A DNA stretch of 16,822 nt from assembly GCA_030431355.1 (NCBI GenBank), contig JAUIJG010000059.1:1-16822 (forward strand), in the 5' to 3' direction. A program made the position numbers and the translations under genes. Origin of the DNA: a bacterium (GTDB taxonomy: Bacteria > Cyanobacteriota > Vampirovibrionia > Obscuribacterales > Obscuribacteraceae). Positions 1 to 6,375 of this stretch are shown piece by piece (position 1 is the stretch's first letter; each line of letters starts with the position of its first letter). Under the pieces are notes generated by a model. That model had not been told where the DNA came from and ran no database searches. It was given only the letters and a program-made list of their open reading frames with translations.

Positions 1-131
1 CTATTTGGTCCTTCTAAATCATTGAGGGTATCCAATGAGTTTATTTCACTCTGGAAGGGGCTAACTTCCTTGGCAGCATCTTTAACGGGAGCGACATCAG
101 GGGTGGCGGCGGCTTCGAGTGGATTTGGCAT
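1..131 (-). CDS. Partial unknown protein (N-terminal 43 residues)
   Basis: A minus-strand reading frame starts at an ATG at 131 and is open to the left edge, so only the N-terminus is visible. A good ribosome binding site (AAGAGG) lies about 8 bases before the ATG, which supports a real start. The visible residues are hydrophilic, rich in Ala, Pro, Asp and Glu (MPNPLEAAATPDVAPV...), with no signal peptide and no recognisable domain. It probably shares the control region at 132-362 with the divergent LOG gene. No function can be given. Confidence 0.6.
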   Translation of the reverse strand, partial: MPNPLEAAATPDVAPVKDAAKEVSPFQSEINSLDTLNDLEGPN

Positions 132-205
132 TAGTAAGACCTCTTGTAGGAATAGTAACTTAGTGAGTCCCGCTCTATCGGGGTTGGAAAGAATTTAAAA
201 TTGCT

Positions 206-223
206 GCGTGACTTTGGCGTGAC
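206..223. promoter_or_regulatory. Direct repeat GCGTGAC x2, 11-bp period
   Basis: Two identical 7-mers, GCGTGAC at 206-212 and at 217-223, are separated by TTTG, so they repeat once per helical turn. This spacing is typical of sites bound head-to-tail by OmpR/PhoB-type response regulators; that link is inference from architecture only. The site lies about 80 bp upstream of the minus-strand gene starting at 131 and 140 bp upstream of the LOG gene. Confidence 0.3.
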
Positions 224-253
224 GTCGATGTAATGCCGGTTTCGCGAGATTTG

Positions 254-271
254 ATCATAACTAAATATGAT
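254..271. promoter_or_regulatory. Inverted repeat ATCATA-N6-TATGAT
   Basis: Perfect 6-bp arms flank a 6-bp AT-rich centre between the divergent genes. The size and symmetry fit a dimeric repressor operator. It could also be chance, because the region is AT-rich. Confidence 0.25.
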
Positions 272-319
272 GGCAAGCATGGTTGTCTTAAAGCTTGATA
301 AATAGATCAGACTATTCTC

Positions 320-335
320 TATATGGACATATAAT
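320..335 (+). promoter_or_regulatory. Candidate -10 box with overlapping palindrome, LOG gene
   Basis: A perfect TATAAT lies at 330-335, 27 bp before the LOG start codon. No convincing -35 is visible at 16-18 bp spacing. The 14-bp palindrome TATATG-GA-CATATA (320-333) overlaps the -10 box, so a protein bound there would block the promoter. The -10 is clear; its use is inferred. Confidence 0.35.
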
Positions 336-362
336 TGAAGGGTCGGTTCGTTTGGTGGAACT

Positions 363-962
363 ATGGCTTTGATGAAGCGAATCTGTGTCTTTTGCGGAGG
401 CTTGAGCGGCAAAGGCAAGGATTATATTGAGGCGGCGGAGCAATTTGGTCGTCTTCTTGCCGAGCACAAAATTGGTCTTGTTTATGGCGGTGGCAGCGTC
501 GGTTTGATGGGCGCTCTGGCTGACTCGATCTTGGCTGCCGGCGGAGAAGCTGTTGGTGTTATTCCGCAATCTCTGGTGGATAGAGAGATTGGACACAAGG
601 GTCTTACGGAGCTGAAAGTGGTAAAGACCATGCATGAGCGAAAGGCTATGATGGCTGAGCTGGCCGATGCCTTTGTCGCCTTACCCGGGGGCTATGGCAC
701 TCTGGAGGAGCTTTTTGAGATCATCACCCTGACCATAATCGAAGAACACAGCAAACCATGCGGCATTCTCAATGTGGGTGGGTACTATGACCATCTTCTT
801 CATTTCCTTGATGGGGTAGGCGAAGAAGGCTTCATCACCCGGGAAGATCGTGAGTTCTTGATTGTGGAAGAAGACGCGCTCAAATTGCTTGGAGGTTTGA
901 AAAACTCCAAACCATATAAAAGTACTCGCTGGAAAGTGATGTCCGAGTCCCGGAAGAGTTGA
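363..962 (+). CDS. LOG-family nucleoside-monophosphate phosphoribohydrolase
   Basis: This is a 199-aa protein of the LOG/TIGR00730 family, cytosolic enzymes that hydrolyse the N-glycosidic bond of (cytokinin) riboside 5'-monophosphates. An early CVFCGG (8-13) is followed by the nucleotide-loop YGGGSVGLMG (41-50), the conserved MHERK (90-94) and the diagnostic PGGYGTLEE (108-116). The length is normal for the family. The start is the ATG at 363 with GGTGGA 4 bases ahead; the in-frame ATG at 372 is an alternative and would begin directly with MKRICVFCGG. In bacteria the true substrate may be AMP-type nucleotides (nucleotide salvage) and not cytokinin; the sequence cannot tell. It converges with the Gly/Tyr-rich gene, with only 14 bp between stops and no clear terminator. 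Confidence 0.9.
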   Translation: MALMKRICVFCGGLSGKGKDYIEAAEQFGRLLAEHKIGLVYGGGSVGLMGALADSILAAGGEAVGVIPQSLVDREIGHKGLTELKVVKTMHERKAMMAELADAFVALPGGYGTLEELFEIITLTIIEEHSKPCGILNVGGYYDHLLHFLDGVGEEGFITREDREFLIVEEDALKLLGGLKNSKPYKSTRWKVMSESRKS

Positions 963-976
963 TTATTCCTGACCTT

Positions 977-1882
977 CTAATAACCGAATAAGCCGGGATT
1001 AGGATTCTGTCTTAACCAGTATTTTTCATAGCTGCTGAGACCCGAGTTGTTGACGGCATTGTTGTAGGAGTTCTGGATCATATTTCCGTACTGGGTGCGT
1101 GGAGCAAAGGATCCGATTCCGTTTATGTTGCTTCCTCTGATGTATGGTCTGCCGAAGCCATAGCCGCCATAGGGACTGCCATAGCCACCGTAACCACCGT
1201 AACCGCCATAGGGGCTGCCATAGCCGCCGTAACCGCCGTACAGATTTCCATAACCATATCCGGTATAGGGATATCCGCCGCCGCCGTAGTATGGCATGCC
1301 GCCGTATCCATAGCCTCCGTAATATGGATTGTAGAGACCAGGATTGTTCTTCATGAGCTGGTAATTCATGTAGGTATTGGCTCCGGCTCCGGCAAGGGCT
1401 CCAGCCGATTCCCAGAATAAAGGCGAGCTGAGAGCCGCTCCGGCTCCTTCCACTGCGTCGACCGGCAACTTGGCCACGGATTTTCCAAAACTTCCTAACT
1501 TACCGAAAAATCCCTTCTTCTTCGGCTCTTGCGTCTGCATATCGGTGGGCGGGACAGTAAGAGGGGAATAGAGACCGGCTGTATCAGGGTTGTAGTTGTT
1601 CGTGGTATCGAAAACGCTGGGACCAGGCTGGGCAGGAGGGCTTTGATTGATGCTCTCCGGTGAGTTTGTCGGTTCAAGGCTGCGGTAAACCGGCTTTCTT
1701 ACCGGTGGCTGAACGGTTTGAGGTGTGGCGTCCTTGTTGACCTGATGATTATAAAAGCCGTTGAGGCTGTCATCTTCTACCCAGTCAGAGGCCATGGCTG
1801 CCTGGTTTGCCCAGCCCAGGCTGAGACCCGAGAGCAAACCGAGACTACCAACTAATAGGAACAATGATTTCATCGAAGACAT
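977..1882 (-). CDS. Secreted Gly/Tyr-rich repeat protein
   Basis: This 301-aa protein has a clear signal peptide: MK at 4-5, a hydrophobic stretch at 7-24 and a probable cleavage after AAMA (residue 31). A Pro/Gln/Thr-rich linker follows to about 120. A short region, about 122-180 (KKKGFFGKLGSFG..., then Ala/Gly-rich), could pack as a helix or insert in a membrane. Residues 184-247 are almost only Gly, Tyr, Pro and Ser, with GGYG units. The tail of about 54 residues is Asn/Tyr-rich and ends NPGLFGY. Start: ATG at 1882 with AGGATAGG upstream. The composition suggests an extracellular or outer-surface structural or adhesive protein, but no family is recognised. The 78-bp gap to the upstream YbjQ-like gene may carry its own promoter (TATTAT about 50 bp before the start). 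Confidence 0.75.
   Translation of the reverse strand: MSSMKSLFLLVGSLGLLSGLSLGWANQAAMASDWVEDDSLNGFYNHQVNKDATPQTVQPPVRKPVYRSLEPTNSPESINQSPPAQPGPSVFDTTNNYNPDTAGLYSPLTVPPTDMQTQEPKKKGFFGKLGSFGKSVAKLPVDAVEGAGAALSSPLFWESAGALAGAGANTYMNYQLMKNNPGLYNPYYGGYGYGGMPYYGGGGYPYTGYGYGNLYGGYGGYGSPYGGYGGYGGYGSPYGGYGFGRPYIRGSNINGIGSFAPRTQYGNMIQNSYNNAVNNSGLSSYEKYWLRQNPNPGLFGY
1164..1241 (-). repeat. Two 39-bp tandem repeats (13-aa Gly/Tyr unit)
   Basis: The units at 1164-1202 and 1203-1241 differ at about four positions, mostly third-codon A/G changes. They encode GGYGSPYGGYGGY-type units within the Gly/Tyr-rich domain. Silent differences between units suggest an older duplication kept at protein level. Confidence 0.7.
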
Positions 1883-1905
1883 ATGCCTATCCTGATTTAT
1901 CTGTT

Positions 1906-1919
1906 CATATTCTAATATG
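1906..1919. repeat. Small palindrome CATATT-CT-AATATG
   Basis: Perfect 6-bp arms lie about 24 bp upstream of the Gly/Tyr-rich protein's start, between its ribosome binding site and a possible -10 (TATTAT on the minus strand). It could be an operator or a small 5'-UTR hairpin. Confidence 0.25.
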
Positions 1920-1960
1920 CCCAGATAATAGAGCCCTGGCGCCTATTTTAACACCTGGTC

Positions 1961-2782
1961 TTAATCGTTGACGGAAAGCACTAGCTGCGGTGTCGGGATA
2001 TGGTGATCTTCACGGATCGGAACGATGGCCGTACCGACTACGAAAAACTCGATCACATGGGAGCTCCATCCATAGTTGCCTTCGCTTATGTCGACTCCCA
2101 CTATGCCTTCGGCATTGACATGTTCGGCTTCCGCCTGCATTCTCTCCATTGCCAGTTCTCTGGCATCATAGAGACCCTGGGTGAAATTGGGCATCTCAAT
2201 ATTTTTGCCCACGGTCTTGAACCATTGACCCGGAGTCTGGTGAGCAATATGGTAAACACAATTGCCCATGACCATGCCCACCGGTCTGTAACCTGCGTTC
2301 AGCATGGTCCAGAAGTCCTGGCCGGAAAGATCGCTGGTAAATGGTTTATTGCCCGGAGCCCGGTAGCTCTTGTCTCCGTCCTTGTGATAGACAGCGGTTC
2401 CGATAGCCACGAATTCAGCCAGATCCAGGTTCCATGACATGTGTTTTACTTTCAGTCTTACCCCGACAATTCCGTCGGCATCAAGCTCTTCGGCTTCTTC
2501 TTGCATTCTGGTCATGGCAAGCTCCCGGGCGTGGTAAAGCGCCTGGGTCAAAACTTCCATCTCCTGATTCTTCATCAGATTGGCGAACTGAAAGCCCACA
2601 TGATAGATTGAGCTTCCCACCACAAGTCCGGCCGGCTCAAATCCTGCTTCTTTCACCAGAAGAAATTCATTGACAGATAGATCGCTTGTGAAAAGGACAC
2701 GCTTACCCCCGGTGCCTTTCATATGCTGCAGTCTTTCTTTGGCGTGGGGCGGCAGGTCTGGATGCGGATCAGAATTGGTCAT
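1961..2782 (-). CDS. Tandem YbjQ-like (PF01906) protein, 273 aa
   Basis: Two copies of the same unit are visible, about residues 31-132 and 148-254. Each opens with FTSDLS..[ED]F, continues to a GxxPxGxVxGxxxYH segment, then a helix with AREL AMxRM and a final G[IV]VGV...EF...GTA block. The second half matches the E. coli YbjQ pattern (AREIAFEEL...GADAVVGI...SGTAV), so I place it in the YbjQ/UPF0145 'putative heavy-metal-binding' family. That metal role is unproven. YbjQ itself is a single unit of about 107 aa, so this is a double-length form. No signal peptide is seen, so it is probably cytosolic. The start is the ATG at 2782 with GAGGAG 7 bases ahead; it lies 12 bp after the stop of the paralogue, in the same operon. 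Confidence 0.8.
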   Translation of the reverse strand: MTNSDPHPDLPPHAKERLQHMKGTGGKRVLFTSDLSVNEFLLVKEAGFEPAGLVVGSSIYHVGFQFANLMKNQEMEVLTQALYHARELAMTRMQEEAEELDADGIVGVRLKVKHMSWNLDLAEFVAIGTAVYHKDGDKSYRAPGNKPFTSDLSGQDFWTMLNAGYRPVGMVMGNCVYHIAHQTPGQWFKTVGKNIEMPNFTQGLYDARELAMERMQAEAEHVNAEGIVGVDISEGNYGWSSHVIEFFVVGTAIVPIREDHHIPTPQLVLSVND

Positions 2783-2794
2783 TGACGGCTCCTC

Positions 2795-3820
2795 TTACTC
2801 GTTGATTTCCGGGTCCAGCAAACGCTGATAAGCTTCTTCTACGGATTCCATGCTTTTGGATTTAAGTTCATTCATGCGACTGGTTTTGGTTGAAGCCAGT
2901 TTGGTGTCTCTCAGGTTGATGCAGAATTTCGGCCGGGCGATGGCTTTTGCCTGTTCTCTCAGTTCGGGATCTTCGACGATGCCGGTGCCCAGGGCCGTCA
3001 AATTGAGGACCAGATCCCATGCCTGGGAATTGTCCGAGGTTTCGATGCGCTCGAAGTCATAATCTATCTCTACTCCGACCATTCCGTCGGCGCCGCTGGT
3101 TTCCAGATCACGCTCAAGGCGCTCACAGGCAAGCTGCCGGGCGTTGTAAAAACCCTGGGTGAATAGGTCAATTTCCTGGTTGTTGAAATTGGTACCGCCC
3201 CACCACTGATACATCTGACGGCTGGTTTTCCAGTCCTGACGCATGTAGTAGCTGCTGACGCCGAAAGCTATATCCACAGGCCGGTAACCGGCGGAATAGA
3301 GTTGCCAAAATTCCTGGCCGGACAGATCACATAAAAAAGGTTCATGCTTCCAGCCTGGAATTTTTACCGCGGTGCCCACCGCTGTGAATTCTCGCAAGCT
3401 GTCGCTCCAGGTTCTTTTCCCTGCCTGGATTTTTACGCCAATTACTCCGGAAGCGTTTAGAAGACTGGCTTCCTGGCGCAAGCGTTGCATAGCCAGTTGT
3501 CGGGCATCTAATAAGGCGCTGCTTACCGCTTTCATCTCCCCGGTGAACAGACGAACCCGGAAGATTGAATTCCAAAAATTGATATTGAAAAATGAGGTAC
3601 CCATAACCTGGCCTATTGGAATCAGGTTTTGGTCCCTGGCCAATAGGAATTCCCTGGTGCTTAAATCGCTGGTGAAAAACTTGCTGCCGGAGGCAACATG
3701 GTTTTTCAGTCTCTCTTCGGCGATAACGGGAATGCCGCCGGCCTCAACTGCGCGTCGCGACTCTTCTTGCAGCCGTTCCTGCCGCAGTTGATTCTCCGAT
3801 TTTTTCTTACGCCAGAACAA
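2795..3820 (-). CDS. Tandem YbjQ-like (PF01906) protein, 341 aa, paralogue
   Basis: This is a second double-unit YbjQ-like protein. The first unit starts at FFTSDLSTREF (residue 49) and the second at PFLCDLSGQEF (about 160). Each has the AxQLAxxRL helix and a final G[VM][IV]GV...GT[AG] block. It differs from its neighbour by a charged 45-residue N-terminal extension (Lys/Arg/Glu-rich, likely helical) and a Lys/Arg-rich C-terminal tail of about 60 residues. The start is TTG at 3820: GGAAGGAAG sits 8-9 bases ahead, and the next in-frame Met lies inside the first domain. Only one base separates it from the stop of the 134-aa gene, so translation is probably coupled. The second unit has Cys in place of Ser in its opening motif (LCDLS). 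The function is unknown. Confidence 0.8.
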   Translation of the reverse strand: MFWRKKKSENQLRQERLQEESRRAVEAGGIPVIAEERLKNHVASGSKFFTSDLSTREFLLARDQNLIPIGQVMGTSFFNINFWNSIFRVRLFTGEMKAVSSALLDARQLAMQRLRQEASLLNASGVIGVKIQAGKRTWSDSLREFTAVGTAVKIPGWKHEPFLCDLSGQEFWQLYSAGYRPVDIAFGVSSYYMRQDWKTSRQMYQWWGGTNFNNQEIDLFTQGFYNARQLACERLERDLETSGADGMVGVEIDYDFERIETSDNSQAWDLVLNLTALGTGIVEDPELREQAKAIARPKFCINLRDTKLASTKTSRMNELKSKSMESVEEAYQRLLDPEINE

Positions 3821-3821
3821 A

Positions 3822-4226
3822 TCAGTATCTTCCTTCCAGGAAATGGTTGAGGGCCATTCTTGCCGTGCTGCTCTTATCGGCCAGGGACGTCAGCTCTTCA
3901 ACAATTTGAGCCATGCAGTCCTCAAGGGGAATTTCAGAGCTTTTCAGAGCTATGCCTCGCACTATTTTTTGTTGCTTGGCACTAATAGAGCCTTTTTTAG
4001 TTCGCTCTATCAAGTAGCCCACCGAGTCGAATTGAACACTAAGTTCGGCCACCGGTCTTGTTTTTGACATAAACCAGCCTGCTCTTTTAATGGTGGTGTG
4101 CTCAGGCAGAGCCGTCTCCAGCATTTTTGCCAGGGTCTCAACCAGTTCGGCGGATTTCTGCCGATCGAGATTGAGCATCTCCGCCAGGATCTCTACTTTT
4201 AGAGTATTGTCAAGATTGTCGTCCAT
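3822..4226 (-). CDS. Unknown 134-aa protein, first gene of the YbjQ-like operon
   Basis: This is a soluble, mostly helical protein of no family that I recognise. The N-terminal 40 residues look like a helical segment (LKVEILAEMLNLDRQKSAELVETLAKML). A middle part has a possible beta-hairpin (AELSVQFDSVGYLIERT), then Lys-rich residues, and a C-terminal helix (EELTSLADKSSTARMALNHFL). There is no signal peptide, no Cys pair and no HTH that I could defend. The start is the ATG at 4226, with only a weak GCGAG-like ribosome site. It leads the operon and ends one base before the TTG of the 341-aa YbjQ-like gene, so it may act with those proteins. Confidence 0.65.
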   Translation of the reverse strand: MDDNLDNTLKVEILAEMLNLDRQKSAELVETLAKMLETALPEHTTIKRAGWFMSKTRPVAELSVQFDSVGYLIERTKKGSISAKQQKIVRGIALKSSEIPLEDCMAQIVEELTSLADKSSTARMALNHFLEGRY

Positions 4227-4337
4227 CTTGGCTCGCTTCGCTCTTGCTTGAACTACACCAGTTTATTCTCTTAGAAACCTATTTAGGGACGGGTTGTGGT
4301 TTTTTGTTTCTTCTTTCAAGGCGATTCCCTATTCATT

Positions 4338-4366
4338 TATATATGTACGAAATATCGCTCTGTCCA
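4338..4366 (-). promoter_or_regulatory. Candidate promoter of the YbjQ-like operon
   Basis: Read on the minus strand, TGGACA (-35, 4366-4361) and TATATA (-10, 4343-4338) are 17 bp apart, with TATAAA two bases further as an alternative. It lies after the hairpin at 4382-4419 and about 110 bp before the 134-aa gene, as expected for a separate transcription unit. The leader between is purine-rich. Confidence 0.4.
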
Positions 4367-4381
4367 GGAGCTTGGCCAGGG

Positions 4382-4419
4382 CGAAGCCCCGATCTCTTTG
4401 ATAAGAGACCGAGGCTTCG
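4382..4419 (-). terminator. 17-bp hairpin downstream of the ABC permease
   Basis: The arms at 4382-4398 and 4403-4419 form 17 pairs around a 4-base loop. Two positions are A/C mismatches on the plus strand but G-U wobbles on the minus strand, so the structure is intact only in minus-strand RNA. It begins 27 bases after the permease stop, fitting an operon end or an mRNA-stabilising structure. No U-tract follows, so it is not a textbook intrinsic terminator. Confidence 0.5.
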
Positions 4420-4445
4420 GATTTTGTCCTGTAACGAGCCGGGGC

Positions 4446-5261
4446 TCAGGAACAGTATTTGGCCAGCAGACCCTTTTCTCTTGCTTGTTCGAAAAGCATT
4501 CTGAAAAGTATGCCGGAGCCCGCTAGATAGAGCACGTTCAACATGAATGCGCTTCCTATGTGTGCCCAGACTGTCTCGTAGGAGCCGGTCATAATTGCTC
4601 GCATGCCTTCAAAGACATGGGCAGCCGGCACAAACTGGGCAACCACTTGTAGTGGTTGAGGCAATACCGAGACCGGATAGAATACCGCCGATATAGGCTG
4701 TATCAGAAACGGCACGGCCCATGCCAGTACTTCCGCCTGGGGACCCCATCTGACGATTAGAGCAGTTGCCACTAATCCCAGTGCCCATCCCATGAGCATT
4801 AAGTTGGCGAACAGGAGTCCGGCATAGATACCCAGGCTCATGATGTTGAAGCCGTAGAACACCACCGCCACAAGAGACATGATCACCAGCACTATGGTGC
4901 CCTGGATAAGTCCCAGAATATAGGCCGCGACCACGAATTCTCTCACCTGTACCGGGGCGGTGAAGATGTTGAGAAGATTTCTTGACCAGAGGTCTTCCAG
5001 GAAGGATATACACACAACCTGTTGAGCCCGGTAGAAAATGTTCCACATTATCACCGCTCCGATCAAGAATGTAATGAGACCGGGGACGGTATTACTCACC
5101 TGGAGCATGTACATGGTGACAAAGCCCCAGACAAGGAGATCCATTACTGGCCAGAAGAGTACATCCATGGCTCTGAAAGAGTTTCTAGAGCAGATGTAGA
5201 TATATTTCATCACGAGTGCTGAGACTCGATTCCAGCTCATAAAATTATTTAGATTCATCAC
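4446..5261 (-). CDS. ABC-2 type exporter permease
   Basis: This 271-aa integral membrane protein has about six hydrophobic helices, the layout of ABC-2 family permeases (DrrB/NodJ/polysaccharide and drug exporters). The helices are at about 35-55, 60-75, 105-135, 140-165, 172-195 and 235-255. The segment FYPVSVLPQPLQVVAQFVPA before the last helix matches the family's typical pattern (xxPxxxLPxxlqxxxxxxP...). The C-terminus is short and basic. Its ATG overlaps the ATPase stop as ATGA (5258-5261), so the two are coupled and form one transporter. The substrate cannot be told; drug, lipid and glycan exporters share this architecture. Confidence 0.85.
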   Translation of the reverse strand: MMNLNNFMSWNRVSALVMKYIYICSRNSFRAMDVLFWPVMDLLVWGFVTMYMLQVSNTVPGLITFLIGAVIMWNIFYRAQQVVCISFLEDLWSRNLLNIFTAPVQVREFVVAAYILGLIQGTIVLVIMSLVAVVFYGFNIMSLGIYAGLLFANLMLMGWALGLVATALIVRWGPQAEVLAWAVPFLIQPISAVFYPVSVLPQPLQVVAQFVPAAHVFEGMRAIMTGSYETVWAHIGSAFMLNVLYLAGSGILFRMLFEQAREKGLLAKYCS

Positions 5262-6001
5262 GCAATTACCTTTTCTTTTGTTCGTGCAATTTGGATAAAG
5301 ACTTCCTCCAGGGAGTCGGTGCCGTATTTGGCCATGACTTCATCGGAGGAGCCCTGGGCGACGATGTTGCCCTTGTGCATGAAGATGATCCGGTCACATA
5401 GCTCGGCGACATCCAGCATGTTGTGGGAAGTCGTGAGCACGGTCATTTTTCTCTCTTGCTTCACTCTCTTGAGCACTTTTCTCACTTTGTCAGCCAGATC
5501 TGGATCCAGGCTGGCGGTGGGCTCGTCGAGCACGAGCAGTTCCGGGTCATTCAACAGCGCCTTGGCGAGGTTCAGTCGCGTTTGCTCCCCGGAGGAGAGC
5601 ATTCCCGAGGTTTTGAATTTGAGATGGGAGATCTCAAACATCTCCAGAAGCTCGTCTATCTTTCTGCCAGCGTCCCTGACACCGTAGATGCGGGCGAAGA
5701 CTTTTAAGTTTTCAACCACCCTGAGGTTATAGGGGAGCTGGACATAGGACGAGGCGAAGTTGATTCGCTGGAGTATGGAGACTCTCTCTCTTTCAATGTC
5801 CTTCCCGAAGAGCGAGACCGATCCTGCTGTGGGTTTGGTGAGACCCAGGAGCATGTGGATTGTGGTGGTCTTTCCGGCGCCGTTGGCACCTAGCAGTCCG
5901 ACGATTTCTCCGTTACCTACCGAGAAACTCAGGTCTTGAACAGCGGTGAATTTGCCGAACTGTTTGTTCAGATTTTTTACTTCTACGATAGTTTTAAACA
6001 T
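5258..6001 (-). CDS. ABC transporter ATP-binding protein
   Basis: This 247-aa ATPase powers the adjacent ABC-2 permease. Visible motifs are Walker A GANGAGKTT (38-46), a Q-loop at about Q88, signature LSSGEQTRL (135-143), Walker B LLVLDE (155-160) followed by PTASLD, and the H-loop TTSHNM (H193). The signature is LSSGE, close to the usual LSGGQ. A longer frame reaches 6103, but the ATG at 6001 is the better start: GAGGAGAAGG sits just ahead of it, and the extra residues have no domain match and lie over the structured leader. It is the first full gene of the operon, with the permease overlapping by 4 bases. It is most like DrrA/CcmA-type exporter ATPases. Confidence 0.92.
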   Translation of the reverse strand: MFKTIVEVKNLNKQFGKFTAVQDLSFSVGNGEIVGLLGANGAGKTTTIHMLLGLTKPTAGSVSLFGKDIERERVSILQRINFASSYVQLPYNLRVVENLKVFARIYGVRDAGRKIDELLEMFEISHLKFKTSGMLSSGEQTRLNLAKALLNDPELLVLDEPTASLDPDLADKVRKVLKRVKQERKMTVLTTSHNMLDVAELCDRIIFMHKGNIVAQGSSDEVMAKYGTDSLEEVFIQIARTKEKVIA

Positions 6002-6052
6002 AACCTTCTCCTCACGGTTATTAGCTTTTGGGCTTGGATATATACGCACGAC

Positions 6053-6128
6053 AAAAAGCGAGAGCACTCCCTTTCTTTGAGACATAGCCGTGGCCAGGGC
6101 CACTCGTCTGCCTCCAGGTGCTCTCGCT
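6053..6128 (-). terminator. Terminator-like multi-stem structure before the ABC operon
   Basis: On the minus strand AGCGAGAGCAC (6128-6118) pairs perfectly with GTGCTCTCGCT (6067-6057), 11 bp, extendable by a G-U and an A-U. The right arm ends in TTTTTG (6057-6052). The 50-nt interior folds further: AGAC/GTCT (6109-6106 with 6083-6080) encloses GTGGC-CCTG-GCCAC (6103-6090). The U-tract lies about 50 nt before the ATPase start, so termination here would switch the operon off. No clear competing antiterminator was found by eye. Confidence 0.5.
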
Positions 6129-6207
6129 CTAGAATTGTCGAAAATCTAGAAATGACGGGATCACAGCTTGGATCCCACCAGTTAGAAGCTAAGCTTTGGA
6201 AGCAGCC

Positions 6208-6252
6208 TCAATGAAAATTTGATTTGTTTATATCTACTGGAATTATTCTCAT
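6208..6252 (-). CDS. Possible 14-aa leader peptide
   Basis: The frame MRIIPVDINKSNFH has a strong AGGAG 7 bases before its ATG and lies in the leader of the ABC operon. A second tiny frame (MDSPTTQFLRRKS, 6290-6249) ends in an ATGA overlap with it, but its GGAG is too close to its ATG. Short upstream peptides regulate some antibiotic-induced ABC genes by ribosome stalling. Here that role is inference only; the peptide has no obvious stall motif. Confidence 0.3.
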   Translation of the reverse strand: MRIIPVDINKSNFH

Positions 6253-6347
6253 GATTTTCTCCTAAGAAATTGAGTTGTCGGCGAATCCATCTCCGTTGGA
6301 TCTGTTGTGAGACCGCGCTGGAAAAAAATCGCTTAAACTCCATTGCA

Positions 6348-6375
6348 AATATACCACAGATTTTTTCTGCGGCAA
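6348..6375 (-). promoter_or_regulatory. Candidate sigma70-type promoter of the ABC operon
   Basis: On the minus strand, TTGCCG (-35, 6375-6370) and TATATT (-10, 6353-6348) have a 16-bp spacer, with four and five matches to consensus. This is the best-looking promoter in the window and places transcription start near 6341. Confidence 0.5.
6354..6372 (-). promoter_or_regulatory. 19-bp palindrome in the promoter spacer
   Basis: CCGCAGA-AAAAA-TCTGTGG has 7-bp arms, with one position unpaired as DNA (G-U if read as RNA). It covers the whole -35/-10 spacer, the typical place for a MerR-like activator or a repressor of an efflux pump. No regulator gene is next to it in the window. Confidence 0.4.

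Larger units (their letters stand above)
6002..6341 (-). ncRNA. Structured 5' leader of the ABC exporter operon
   Basis: From the inferred transcription start near 6341 to the ATPase start codon there are about 340 nt with no long gene. In transcript order it holds: a small hairpin (arms 6297-6301 and 6285-6289), two tiny overlapping ORFs (6290-6249 and 6252-6208), a GGGATC/GATCCC hairpin at about 6159-6178, two TCTAGA copies, and a large stem (6118-6128 with 6057-6067) followed by a U-tract. Such long, folded leaders usually regulate by attenuation or as riboswitches. I compared it from memory with the conserved cores of the common riboswitch classes and found no match. Confidence 0.5.

Noticed and set aside
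1123..1356. His/Arg-rich and Ala/Met-rich small frames over the Gly/Tyr repeats
   Set aside because: They are by-products of the low-complexity repeat read in other frames.
6002..6103. Longer ATPase start at 6103
   Set aside because: The extra 34 residues have no ABC homology, overlap the stem-loop, and the ATG at 6001 has a near-ideal GAGGAGAAGG.
6053..6128. Retron-like or msr/msd RNA suggested by the long closing stem
   Set aside because: There is no reverse transcriptase nearby, and the U-tract plus position before an ABC operon fit a leader terminator better.
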